Below the pieces are notes generated by a model. It made no database searches and was not told the origin of the DNA. It saw only the letters and a list, made by a program, of their open reading frames with translations. Of a stretch of 64,000 nt of DNA, positions 37,901 through 44,941 are shown in pieces (position 1 is the stretch's first letter; every line of letters begins with the position of its first letter). This DNA comes from Bacteroidetes bacterium UBA2664 (lineage in GTDB: Bacteria; Bacteroidota; Rhodothermia; Balneolales; Balneolaceae): positions 3,989 through 67,988 of the forward strand of contig DEMS01000032.1 in NCBI GenBank assembly GCA_002359315.1. The letters run 5' to 3'. Position numbers and translations under genes: made by a program.

Positions 37901-39218
37901 GCCGTACCAACTCGATATCCAGTTGAGCTCCGACGCAAAACGCATCTCCGGCTACCGCATGAAAACCGTGCTCGATGTGCCCGATAACAACGCCAACGGG
38001 CGGGTGTGGTTTCACCTGATCCCAGACAGCAATATCCCTGACCGCTCGTTCTACAACAAACAGACGTGGGGTTCCATCAAACGCATGGCCTCCAAAGAGC
38101 TGGCCACCACCTTTGGGTGGACGCTGGAAGAAAAGACGGGGCAAGGAAAATCCATCTCCGGCAACCTGGGCAACATCATTGCCACTGAGGAAGATTTTTA
38201 CAATGAATACGGCATCGACATTGAAGTCGAGAAAGCTAAAAAAGACGAGGCCGGAAACGAGCAAAGCTTCAAGGCCATCAAAGAGTCCGCCGGGATGTTT
38301 ACCATCAAAAAGTGGCAGCCGATTATCACCCGAAAACTGGCGGAGCTGTTTCTGGAACTCGAAAAAGCATGGATCAGAACTTCGGAATCACGAATGGAAA
38401 TTCTAAGCAGTGAGCTGAAGCAAACTGAGAAAACACTGGCCGAACTTCAAAAGGTGCTGGCGTCCACAAAGGGCGAACTGGAAGCGGCCAAAACCGCTCG
38501 GGAGAACAACCAGAAGACCGTGATCGAACTCAACGATGTGGTCAACCAGCTGGTGGCGGTGAGCTACGACGACCGGAACGAACTGTATGAAGAGATCAAC
38601 CGGATCGCCCCGAAATACAAGATCCGCAAGACCATTACCGTCCGTGATGTTGGGGCGCTGAAAGGCAATACCCCCAAAGGCGCGCCCCAGCTTCGTGAGA
38701 ACAAAGCCCACAATATGCCTGGAAAAACATCCAAACGGCATGGCGTACTAAAAACCCTCTACGAAGAACCGCTGGTGTATTCCGGCATCGTCAAGGAACT
38801 GGAGTACATCGACGCCAAAGGCTACATGCAGCGCATGGAAGCTGAAAAGGATGATCTGGCAATGATCATTAACGCCAAGGGCACCACTATTTATGTGTTT
38901 CCAACAAACTTAATGAGGCTCTCAAAGGGAGCCTACAATGACCCGAAAGCCGCCGAAATGTTTGAGGAGTTTCATCATTTCCCGGCAGACGACTACGACT
39001 ATGAGCTGTTTCCGCCTGCGGGCGAGAAACTGATCAGTGCCGGTTACGCCGACCGCATTATGTACGTGAGCGATAAGATTATCTACGCCGATGACGAAAA
39101 AGGCAAGGACAATCACTATTTCCACTACTTCGATGCGGGCAAGCGACCGGTGTTTAAATACGGTGATGTGTACATCATCGCTAACGTCAACATAGACGGC
39201 AGGGGCATTCTTAATTGA
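31989..39218 (+). CDS. Giant polyvalent protein: RelA/SpoT-like + N6-adenine methylase + SNF2-type helicase
   Basis: A 2409-residue protein. Near residues 20-45 there is a calcium-loop-like DWDSDGIVNIDDPN. At about 80-210 lies a RelA/SpoT-type domain (DVAGCMAIAE; EDKYKHPANGYRAHH; VEIQVKTKRM), with the usual GxR Arg and P-K Lys replaced. At about 370-620 is an N6-methylase (EPGSGVGNFAG about 430; GNVPFG about 492 as catalytic motif). At about 1145-1880 is an SF2/SNF2 helicase: DVGAGKT about 1152, FFDEAHFYKN about 1319, VLTATPV about 1370, QQRNGRGLRQG about 1811. Coiled coils follow at about 1900-1960 and 2130-2200. Methylase-helicase giants of this kind include phage P1 DarB, an injected anti-restriction protein. 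The RelA/SpoT fusion is unusual. Confidence 0.85.
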   Translation: MPVVKTNIDQITHLSTGDFDHWLGDWDSDGIVNIDDPNPLTPGDTAPVSEAELAPQIKAVIETKNNYIPALKKVMKGLIGMNLALVVKGRIKEVYSTLGKLIRKRFPFTEKIATKSGEKYTTGLTDVAGCMAIAETQAQVDQIVERIQSGELGEVWEHEDKYKHPANGYRAHHFILVVDKLYPVEIQVKTKRMSMISAASHQPYKVGQLNGALLEELTQLAWKADKGDTESTEKLEPYLADLDALETQLTLRSNPSGELQQLQADFEQTIGKLALAFQLDKFPAEYKQEALELFRAHGRIIGVDFDGVFKQASTKESKPIKEPKKKSGQSIFRFSDTELSEFAPIKLTASERRKANEAAIAVLQKEDRAITKSDIEVLRTYTGAGGLGYTESTEHSKRGLLNEHYTSYPVVKLIWDKLQQMGVTGGNILEPGSGVGNFAGFLPDREKFRMVMIERSAISSRIARLLYPMQTVRHENFAGTDLSLYNLTGVVGNVPFGDLKIHTSRDPLAPLSPRIHDYFILKSLDALKPGGFLAVITSTGTMDKKDPSIRQAMIQRARFVGAYRLPSTAFKDNADTTVTTDILFFQKYGEHQGAIHPDVDSKLNRLFAQEDLIESQVSYNGETYTAFYNPFFKEHPEHVLGEHIQGHHVQFYSRMGVKGELSEGLIQRVLSDGLTFPYALPGKMPLYNIPDDGIMLDLPRSYHPGNIVFHENHFYEKQRRFFKRLTLKGGSGLETRIGSACQLLDKYDDYITALAQETSEKDALRAEFKQLLAGHIKQYGIPDEDEDIRKVFKFDNRLYKLTTLVKRDPLNEELVYADIIDADSMFNRNYVPAVKDSDDLAELAMFGRSIGETLDIDFYQSVYKGGTASKEDLEKALEDHPDFYWNPATGNHEFRYQYLSGNVREKLQLAQEHELEKNIKALGEVVPEWIDVYNITVDPQHVFTYLPAKAIEEWIKDEMNYDKVEIGLVKDKADLGNRFYMKLRKWGRYISTGDETPDDDNLGWGETPFTKIITSYIQDSTFPLKFYDEDDTLMPSMTLKEAQSMKGERGQMLIERARKIQRQNNNRMLTHVPKKFNNWVRTKASSEVRSLIESAYNQTYNAVINPPFDGRTLRVRGMSDTFYGVKDFTVYKHNRAIAEKLVWNGKGANCHDVGAGKTLASIITSQVLLQQGAARKPMFVVPGKVQEKWVEEYLMLFPDAKVLNMKMASGDKHKELTMAQLYNWDAIFIADHAFKSLPLSPAEQARIFQERIDYFNQMLENFEDLLEEDEAISKAVKTSMMKRMEKQMEEWETKLRNVAHAKRLETDIFFDELGVDCLFFDEAHFYKNALGSAKAAKLGISANKPSQRAEDALQKTRWLFSKVGHKNVFVLTATPVVNSPVEVWHMLNLCAPDLLTKYEIENLDNFINLFVREEEKIVKKTNGEYRSERVVAGYYNLPEMRKIIDEVMDIKSYDQLIGFYKEFPDYIQDESGNTIKGKDGKPKVLEPKFKRPKASTRNVIIEPSELHKLLFDDIILRANEVIACMKDRQCETRDNFLVITGDGSKIATDLRVYDKDFEGIDRSYLKLGAMVENVAASYGARSNPAPEMVPEDLYGDYFHRPGRGQLAVTPPHLRENPSHIEVITSKGVVKEKSGYWVVWDEKKEVYEPLHILEPKKAEHTWSEGIFGNEKEATERAKKLNAEWEQIKASRSNPTSPAIRNQIIFCDWISLHQSQGGSFHQLIKSELVKAGIPKEQIAIINGSIIGTSKNGDDYSVSSKDDKEALKKEVQDDFNQGKYRVVIGNQSIAEGMNLQKWTTDMHHMDVPYTPSQIQQRNGRGLRQGNQYSEVQIHYYLMQDSFDQYRLELVSKKQSWIDDLFFGTGREVSTGGDSESLEYEQMVAATNSDPRVKQFFEALAQKNVLDDRIDNLESEVQRLQASQVQATTDIQGKQDRMKSVVERETALQNSKLPDNAEIALKENLFEAQYGWNGEPYQLDIQLSSDAKRISGYRMKTVLDVPDNNANGRVWFHLIPDSNIPDRSFYNKQTWGSIKRMASKELATTFGWTLEEKTGQGKSISGNLGNIIATEEDFYNEYGIDIEVEKAKKDEAGNEQSFKAIKESAGMFTIKKWQPIITRKLAELFLELEKAWIRTSESRMEILSSELKQTEKTLAELQKVLASTKGELEAAKTARENNQKTVIELNDVVNQLVAVSYDDRNELYEEINRIAPKYKIRKTITVRDVGALKGNTPKGAPQLRENKAHNMPGKTSKRHGVLKTLYEEPLVYSGIVKELEYIDAKGYMQRMEAEKDDLAMIINAKGTTIYVFPTNLMRLSKGAYNDPKAAEMFEEFHHFPADDYDYELFPPAGEKLISAGYADRIMYVSDKIIYADDEKGKDNHYFHYFDAGKRPVFKYGDVYIIANVNIDGRGILN

Positions 39219-39246
39219 ACCACCCGCCAGAACAACGAAGGCACCT

Positions 39247-39750
39247 ATGAAAGAACGCGTGTTCGCCAAGAACCCTTCCGAGCTACAAATCATCGAAAAC
39301 CCAAACAAACGACGCAGTAACATGGCAAAACAAAGCAAAATCACTACCGAGAAGGCGGTCTCTGAATTCAAGCAGCAGGCTATCACCGCCGGATACATTC
39401 TTGGTGGGCAGGCTGTAGCAGCGCAGGTTAATGCCCTGGCCGTCCCCATGCTGACAGGCAACGCATCTGCTACCATTCAACAAGCAACACGAGCGGGTAT
39501 TCCACTTACCGCCGGTGTGCTCCTAACCCTTGTGACCAAGAACAAACATCTTCGCGGTCTGGCAATGGGTATGGGCGTGCAAGGCGTAATGGAAGCCATC
39601 AAATTTATCATGCCCGACTGGACGCCCCAGCAAGGCCTGATGGATGGTTCCGGGTACGTGTATGACGGGGTCCCTCAGATTCCGGAAACCACCCATCATG
39701 TAGATGATGTGGAAACTTCAATGGAAGTGAGTAACACCATCGAAGTATAA
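39247..39750 (+). CDS. Membrane protein of structural operon
   Basis: A 167-residue protein, or 142 if it starts at the ATG at 39322 (MAKQSKITTEKAV). It has two hydrophobic segments (about 48-65 and 88-125, GIPLTAGVLLTLVTKNKHLRGLAMGMGVQGVMEAIKFIM). The C-terminus has an internal SGYVYD, like the N-terminal tag of its neighbours. It is followed by a 90-base leader before the capsid candidate. Possibly a virion membrane protein. Confidence 0.6.
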   Translation: MKERVFAKNPSELQIIENPNKRRSNMAKQSKITTEKAVSEFKQQAITAGYILGGQAVAAQVNALAVPMLTGNASATIQQATRAGIPLTAGVLLTLVTKNKHLRGLAMGMGVQGVMEAIKFIMPDWTPQQGLMDGSGYVYDGVPQIPETTHHVDDVETSMEVSNTIEV

Positions 39751-39840
39751 AAATATCGACTCATAGCTCTGATTGCAGAGGGGGTACTGGTAATACCGAA
39801 ACGGCTAACAGCCAACTTCTAAACCCTTAAAAACACAGTT

Positions 39841-40452
39841 ATGAGCAACAAAATTAGCAAAAAGGCTTTAGTGCCTGCAACCGCACGCATCAAGACCTAC
39901 TACGACACCAAGCAGGTCGTACAGAACGACAATGTTATCAACTTTTTCCCGGCCAATGCCACCCGTAAAGTCACCCGTGACAACTACGTGAACAACCCGT
40001 TTCCGGGTTCCATGAAGCGCCGAATTTTAGGCTTGTCCTTTGAACTCACCAAGCAGTTCATCGAAGACGACGCGGCCAACGGCATCGACGCGCGAGCCAT
40101 TGTGAACGGCCTCAAAGATGCGGCCATCTTACTTCAGGCCGACAACGACAACAAGGAATTCCTCCGCGCCCCAATGAGTGAATTCTCCAATTTTGCTGGC
40201 ACCGGTATCCAGCTTGCTTCGGCAACGGACAATACCGTGGACGCCGTGGCTTCTTTCAAGAGAGTAGCCACCATCAAGAGCGCGGGTGAATACCGCTTGG
40301 CCGATCCGTTTGATCTGGCTGTAAACCAGACGGTTTCCCTTGCCGTGCACTTTGACGACGCTTCGGTTTTCCCTTCGATTGAAAACTGGACGCAATCAGG
40401 TCAAGGACAACTTTGGCTCCGGGCTTCTCTGGTAGTCGCAGAAGTTGAGTAA
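39841..40452 (+). CDS. Candidate major capsid protein 1
   Basis: A 203-residue soluble protein with a basic N-terminus (MSNKISKKALVPATARIKTYY) and beta-rich parts: FELTKQFIEDD; GEYRLADPFDLAVNQTVSLAVHFDDASVFP; GQLWLRASLVVAEVE. The pattern of strands and the closing lattice-like strand fits a single jelly roll. It has its own leader and a strong terminator after it, as expected for a highly expressed gene. Homology to known capsid proteins cannot be shown by eye, so this is inference from position, size and composition. Confidence 0.5.
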   Translation: MSNKISKKALVPATARIKTYYDTKQVVQNDNVINFFPANATRKVTRDNYVNNPFPGSMKRRILGLSFELTKQFIEDDAANGIDARAIVNGLKDAAILLQADNDNKEFLRAPMSEFSNFAGTGIQLASATDNTVDAVASFKRVATIKSAGEYRLADPFDLAVNQTVSLAVHFDDASVFPSIENWTQSGQGQLWLRASLVVAEVE

Positions 40453-40461
40453 TCCATCCCG

Positions 40462-40502
40462 TCCCGCCGGTTTCGGTTCGCCGGTTCCGGCGGGATTCTT
40501 TT
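40462..40502 (+). terminator. Strong terminator after capsid candidate 1
   Basis: TCCCGCCGG (40462-40470) pairs with CCGGCGGGA (40487-40495), followed by TTCTTTTTT. It is the only strong terminator seen inside the late block and would allow a different transcript level for the preceding gene. Confidence 0.8.
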
Positions 40503-40536
40503 TTCCAATCAACCCTGACTACCTCAAAGCAACGCC

Positions 40537-41313
40537 ATGAAGATTATCTCCAATTTTTTACCTCCTAAAGAAAGTTCGGCCTACAATCCGGCCAAGTCGG
40601 TTGAGGTGCAACCGGGAGCAACGGCTCACCTTACCATGAACGGCATGGGTGGAGAGCGCTACGGCATCCGAAAGATCCTCCCGTTCAGCGCCAACATGAA
40701 TGCCATTTTGATCTCGGCCCGCCTGAATGAAGACCTCTACCTGTTTCGCGATGTGCAGCTATCGGTGGTGCACAACCTGTTCAAATCCATTGACGGGCTT
40801 TTTGCGCCCTTCATCATTCAGAAGAACAACCACATCGTTTTTGAACTCACCAATACCGGTGCCGCTAAACAGACCGTCAACATTCAGCTTGTCGGTTATG
40901 ACCAGTTTGCCCTATCTAAACTCAGCGCGGCCTACCAGCAAATTGGAGCTTCGGTTCCCGTACCCCGGTTTCTGTATGGACATAGCACGGTTCCGGCAAG
41001 CGGGCTCAACATTGATCTGGGCGTGAAAAGCAAAAGCGTGGACGTGCAGGTTCGGCGCATGGCCATGAGCAGCAACCAGCCCGGAACAATTACCGCCTCG
41101 ATGAAAGTGTACAACACCACGGTTCGCGATGAAGTATTCCTGGAGCAGGTGAACGATGAGTTCAACGACAAGTACATCAATGTGCCTTTTGTGGTGGGAT
41201 CGAACGTTCCCTTTGATGTGTACGCTTCCAACTACGGTGCCCAGCCTGCAGAGGTAAGTTTCCTCTGCGAAAGCTACGTGCAGGCAAAAACCGGATTCAT
41301 CCCAGCGGAGTAA
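40537..41313 (+). CDS. Candidate capsid protein 2 (jelly-roll-like)
   Basis: A 258-residue beta-rich soluble protein. The strings DLYLFRDVQLSVV, FIIQKNNHIVFELTNTGAAKQTVNIQLVGYDQFAL, VDVQVRRMAMSSNQPGTITASMKVYN and FVVGSNVPFDVYASNYGAQPAEVSFLCESY suggest two successive jelly rolls or one large one. The N-H-I-x-F-x-L-x-N-T-x(5)-V-x-I-x-L-x-G-Y pattern is common in viral jelly-roll capsid proteins. It might be a double jelly roll by itself, or pair with the 39841 product. Identification is by inference. Confidence 0.5.
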   Translation: MKIISNFLPPKESSAYNPAKSVEVQPGATAHLTMNGMGGERYGIRKILPFSANMNAILISARLNEDLYLFRDVQLSVVHNLFKSIDGLFAPFIIQKNNHIVFELTNTGAAKQTVNIQLVGYDQFALSKLSAAYQQIGASVPVPRFLYGHSTVPASGLNIDLGVKSKSVDVQVRRMAMSSNQPGTITASMKVYNTTVRDEVFLEQVNDEFNDKYINVPFVVGSNVPFDVYASNYGAQPAEVSFLCESYVQAKTGFIPAE

Positions 41314-41315
41314 TC

Positions 41316-41729
41316 ATGCTAAACGATCTGATTAAAGTACTCTGCGAGCTGGCGGCCAACGTGGAAGCATTGGTTAAAAACCTGCAAAAAACTGAAGGCA
41401 GCCAGCCCAGTCAGGCCCGGATTGCCTCCTCCATATCCCCGGTGATGAAACATGGCGAGCAGCCTGTTCGCCTGGTCAACGAAAACCCGCATCGTTTGGG
41501 AGTTATTATTCAAAACAACAGCGAAGGCGAGCTTATGATTGCCCTGGACAGCCAGCGGATCTCCGACAAGTACTACACCTTCAAACTGCGAGCGGGTGAA
41601 ACCCTGCACTTTGACCTACGCCGGTTTGGTGAGCTCTACAAAGGCGGTTTTATGGGTCTGTGGGATGAGGCGACCAATCCCGGAGCCGAGTCCAAAGCCC
41701 TGGTAACCGAAATCTTTTGGACAAGCTAA
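41316..41729 (+). CDS. Structural protein candidate (beta-rich)
   Basis: A 137-residue protein with a short N-terminal helix (LIKVLCELAANVEALVKNLQKT). A beta domain follows (EQPVRLVNENPHRLGVIIQNNSEGELMIALDSQRISDKYYTFKLRAGETLHFDLRRFGELYKGGFMGLWDE), which resembles small virion spike-base or decoration folds. It follows candidate 2 by 2 bases. Unrecognised family. Confidence 0.55.
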   Translation: MLNDLIKVLCELAANVEALVKNLQKTEGSQPSQARIASSISPVMKHGEQPVRLVNENPHRLGVIIQNNSEGELMIALDSQRISDKYYTFKLRAGETLHFDLRRFGELYKGGFMGLWDEATNPGAESKALVTEIFWTS

Positions 41730-41730
41730 G

Positions 41731-42309
41731 ATGAGCAAGATTAGCGGGCAGGAATTTGGTCTAAACGAGGTCTTCAAGATGCGGGTGGTCAGCGGAATGC
41801 TTGTGGACGGCTCCATTCTGATTTCATGGGCCACCGGGGAACCGGCATCGAGCCAAATTGACTGGGGCTGGGACGATTCGGTTCCGTTTCAAACTCCGGA
41901 AGTACACATCGAGCCGGAGGAGATGGTACGATACCACCAACTCTACCTGCCTCAAACTCTGGTCGATCAGCGGCATTATTTCCGCGTGCGCTCGCGAACC
42001 GAGCACGGAAAATCGGGAATCTCGGACATCTACATGGTGGTCGTTCCTCCGGATCTGGCCATTAAAAACCGTGGGCGAATGGCCACTGAGATTGAATTGG
42101 AACTTGTGCTGGTCAAAACCACCCGCATCGACTGCACGAACTTTCCGGCTACTTTTTTGTCGGGCTACCGCACCGAACCCATTTCCTCCGATCAGCCTGC
42201 CTTGATTGAACATGAAAACACAGAGCCTGCTGCCTTGGATAAAGTCGCCACAGTGAATCCGGATACGAACAGCTCGCTGTCCACCAGAATCACCTATACC
42301 ATTACATAA
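41731..42309 (+). CDS. Structural protein candidate with fibronectin-like fold
   Basis: A 192-residue protein. GSILISWATGEPASSQIDWGWDD followed by LVDQRHYFRVRSRTEHGKSGISDIYMVVVPPD is the strand order of a fibronectin type III-like domain (residues about 28-110). It probably belongs to a vertex or receptor-binding complex with the next protein. No further assignment. Confidence 0.6.
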   Translation: MSKISGQEFGLNEVFKMRVVSGMLVDGSILISWATGEPASSQIDWGWDDSVPFQTPEVHIEPEEMVRYHQLYLPQTLVDQRHYFRVRSRTEHGKSGISDIYMVVVPPDLAIKNRGRMATEIELELVLVKTTRIDCTNFPATFLSGYRTEPISSDQPALIEHENTEPAALDKVATVNPDTNSSLSTRITYTIT

Positions 42310-42335
42310 ACCCATATTTGAATAATTAATACTCC

Positions 42336-43739
42336 ATGAAAACCATCACAACGGATTTAAACGTCGGAAGAACAGCAAGCGGTCTCGATATGTACTGCGA
42401 CCTGTCCCTGGAACAGCGGCACCTGTATCGCATGAAATGCGAGAGCTTTGTTGGAAATCTGCTCAAATGGATGCGCATCCAAATGGGCAAAACCAATCAG
42501 GATGAGTACTGGGATGGCTATAACACCCGAAAAAATATCACCAATATTATTAGCATCGTCGAGTCCGGTGATGATCTCATCGTTGAAGTGGCAGACTACC
42601 ACGAATACAACACCGTAGAGCACGACCTGATTACCATTCAGGGCGTCATTGGTCTGGAGGGATTAAACGGGGTGTATTACCACGACAACACCAAAGGACA
42701 ATTTCCGCTTGACCGCCATAGCCGCTACAAGTATTACATTCGCGGTATTGTGCCACATCTGACCGGGGTGTGGGATGGAAATTCAGGGGTTTCGATTGCG
42801 GCCAAATACCGAAACCAGTGGGCGTCCAATGACTATCACTTGCCCCTGAACTGGAACCCCATTATCGGGATGAGTGATCAGGTCGTAAAGGCCTCAGATT
42901 TGTGCCTGCCGGGGTATTTCAAGCGGGGGTGCACGCAAGGGGCTGTGTCCATTACCTCTCTTATCACCGACCAGGAAAGCTCCAAGTTTACCCTTTCCCG
43001 ACCCTTTACGAATATGTCGGGCGCTATCCGGGATATCAAGGAAATTGGGATCATGTCTGGGGATTACCGCAGCGCCTATATGCTCATGGCACGAGACGTG
43101 CTGGGGGCACCTATTAGCCTTGGAGACACGTCCACCTTGTCGCTGGATTACGAAATCATTTCCATGATCGAAAACTTCAATCAGGACACCGATGCTGGCG
43201 GCACTAACGGCGGGTGGACAGAGAACTTTATGTACATCCTGCACCGGATTGCCAACCCAAGCGCCCAGTACAACTGGGAAAACGAGTTCCACTTTACCGC
43301 CGGATTAGGTGGCGGAGGCACCGGCGTAAACTTCAGCTATGACCGCAATTTGAACGGCTGGCAATTTGGCGTTCGTATAGGCGAATCCAACAAGTTTGTT
43401 TCCATGACTGACCAATCACTGACTCCGGAAAATGCAGAAGTGAACGGTGTTCCACATGGCTATGGAGACGGTGAACTCGTACATCACGGCACGCATATCG
43501 GCGAGCTTGTCGTTGATGACGTAGCCAATGAAGTCTATTTCCCAGTTGAACGCATCTTTGAAAATCGGGGTACTACTCCTCTCACAATTCGCGAAATAGG
43601 TCTGTTTGGTAACAAAAATAATTCAAATCAGATCTCACCACATCTTCTCGCACGAAAAGCCTTGGCCCCAGTCGATCAGTTTACTATTGGAGCGGGTGAA
43701 ACAGCCAAGGTAACTTTCAACTGCAAGGCGATTGTATAA
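42336..43739 (+). CDS. Spike / receptor-binding protein candidate
   Basis: A 467-residue beta-rich protein. The C-terminal 100 residues (GELVHHGTHIGELVVDDVANEVYFPVERIFENRGTTPLTIREIGLFG, GAGETAKVTFNCKAIV) resemble the strand-rich end regions of phage tail-fibre or spike proteins. The N-terminus carries the coil-like LEQRHLYRMKCESFVGNLLKWMRIQMG. It is the largest structural candidate after the capsid genes and directly precedes the lysozyme-like gene. Receptor-binding is inferred. Confidence 0.5.
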   Translation: MKTITTDLNVGRTASGLDMYCDLSLEQRHLYRMKCESFVGNLLKWMRIQMGKTNQDEYWDGYNTRKNITNIISIVESGDDLIVEVADYHEYNTVEHDLITIQGVIGLEGLNGVYYHDNTKGQFPLDRHSRYKYYIRGIVPHLTGVWDGNSGVSIAAKYRNQWASNDYHLPLNWNPIIGMSDQVVKASDLCLPGYFKRGCTQGAVSITSLITDQESSKFTLSRPFTNMSGAIRDIKEIGIMSGDYRSAYMLMARDVLGAPISLGDTSTLSLDYEIISMIENFNQDTDAGGTNGGWTENFMYILHRIANPSAQYNWENEFHFTAGLGGGGTGVNFSYDRNLNGWQFGVRIGESNKFVSMTDQSLTPENAEVNGVPHGYGDGELVHHGTHIGELVVDDVANEVYFPVERIFENRGTTPLTIREIGLFGNKNNSNQISPHLLARKALAPVDQFTIGAGETAKVTFNCKAIV

Positions 43740-44294
43740 GTGAGTAGCGCCCTGTCCATATCCTCCCAGCTCAGCTACCTTCGGGTGAAGGGCATTATGG
43801 GGCACTTCTATGAGGCTTCTCGGGCAAATAATGTGCCGGTTTCCCTGCTTTTGGCCATCGCCTCCAGGGAAAGTCATATGGGATTGGCGTTGGACAGCAA
43901 CTGGACGGGCGACAACGGAAACGGCATCGGCATCATGCAAATTGACCGCCGGTATCACTCGGACTTTACGAGCTCCCATGCCAACAGCGACCACCGCGCC
44001 AATATCCACTATGGCAGCAAGTTTCTGGCAGACCTGATCAGAAAGTTTGGAGGTAAGTTTACCCCAGCTGTGGCCGCATACAATGCCGGATACACTAAAG
44101 TTAGGAATACCATCAGTGCTGGCATTGATCCCAATCTGGTTACCACCGGGCAAAATTACGCCACCGATGTGCTCCGCCGAAAAGAAATCGTGGAATCGGT
44201 TATGGGTATTTCCAAAGCGTCCACGGCCAGCATGGTAATTCTGCCACTAATCATCACAGGATTTATTTCCTACCAAATCTTTAACACTCAATAA
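43740..44294 (+). CDS. SLT-type lytic transglycosylase with membrane anchor
   Basis: A 184-residue protein read from a GTG start that overlaps the upstream stop by 1 base. The catalytic Glu is in LLLAIASRESHMGLALDSNW (about residue 42), followed by GNGIGIMQIDRRYH and TPAVAAYNAGYTKV: the goose-type/SLT muramidase signature. The C-terminus (SMVILPLIITGFISYQIFNTQ) is a membrane helix. A virion-associated muramidase for entry fits the anchor; lysis is the alternative. Confidence 0.88.
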   Translation: MSSALSISSQLSYLRVKGIMGHFYEASRANNVPVSLLLAIASRESHMGLALDSNWTGDNGNGIGIMQIDRRYHSDFTSSHANSDHRANIHYGSKFLADLIRKFGGKFTPAVAAYNAGYTKVRNTISAGIDPNLVTTGQNYATDVLRRKEIVESVMGISKASTASMVILPLIITGFISYQIFNTQ

Positions 44295-44300
44295 ACAAAT

Positions 44301-44687
44301 ATGAAATCATCTTCCGGATATATCTACAGCGAGGAAAGCTCCCCCGGTTTGGGGCGCATGATGCTCGACCCGACGCTACCCACCGAGTTGAATACGGCTA
44401 TCCAACCGGTCTCTTCAATCGGTACAATTCGACCAACCATACCCATTTCTCGGGGGCTTTCTCCCAGAATCAGGAAACCGGTTCTGCCAAGGTTGCCCAA
44501 GATCAAACCACCCAAAGTGACTCCGGTGGTACGAGATTTGGCCAAAAAACCAACAGCAGCTGTCCAACCCGCAACAACTAAAAGCGAGCCGGTGGCCACC
44601 CAGAAAAAACCGATGAACAAGAAGATGATCGCACTTGCCGGGGCCGGTATTGTTGGAGCCGGAATCCTCTTTAAAATCTTACGCTAA
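44301..44687 (+). CDS. Small tail-anchored protein with SGY tag, Pro/Lys-rich
   Basis: A 128-residue protein starting MKSSSGYIYSEESSPGLGRMM. The middle is basic and proline-rich (RKPVLPRLPKIKPPKVTPVVRDLAKKPTAA), and a terminal helix KMIALAGAGIVGAGILFKILR follows. It shares the N-terminal tag with genes 15 kb away in the same late block, supporting a common sorting or assembly signal. Confidence 0.65.
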   Translation: MKSSSGYIYSEESSPGLGRMMLDPTLPTELNTAIQPVSSIGTIRPTIPISRGLSPRIRKPVLPRLPKIKPPKVTPVVRDLAKKPTAAVQPATTKSEPVATQKKPMNKKMIALAGAGIVGAGILFKILR

Positions 44688-44703
44688 CCTAACCTGAAAA
44701 CCC

Positions 44704-44937
44704 ATGAGTAAATCAAGCTATACCTCTGATAACGGCCTTGGATGTGGCTGCGGATGCAACGGAGCCGGAATCGGTTCTTCCCCCGTCGTGGACGTTAAAA
44801 ACGCCGAAGCCGAAAACACCAAAATGGACTTGGTGGATACGGCCAAAAAGTACATCAATGGCGACGTGCCGATGAAGTACAAAGCCGCTGCCATTGCCCT
44901 CGGTGCTGGCTTTTTGTGGCTAAAGTTCAAGAAATAG
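44704..44937 (+). CDS. Small tail-anchored protein, Gly/Cys-rich N-terminus
   Basis: A 77-residue protein starting MSKSSYTSDNGLGCGCGCNGAGIGSS, with three alternating Cys. The terminal helix YKAAAIALGAGFLWLKFKK is like that of the neighbours. The GLG after the tag recurs at 29347 and 44301. No family recognised. Confidence 0.6.
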   Translation: MSKSSYTSDNGLGCGCGCNGAGIGSSPVVDVKNAEAENTKMDLVDTAKKYINGDVPMKYKAAAIALGAGFLWLKFKK

Positions 44938-44941
44938 TCCT

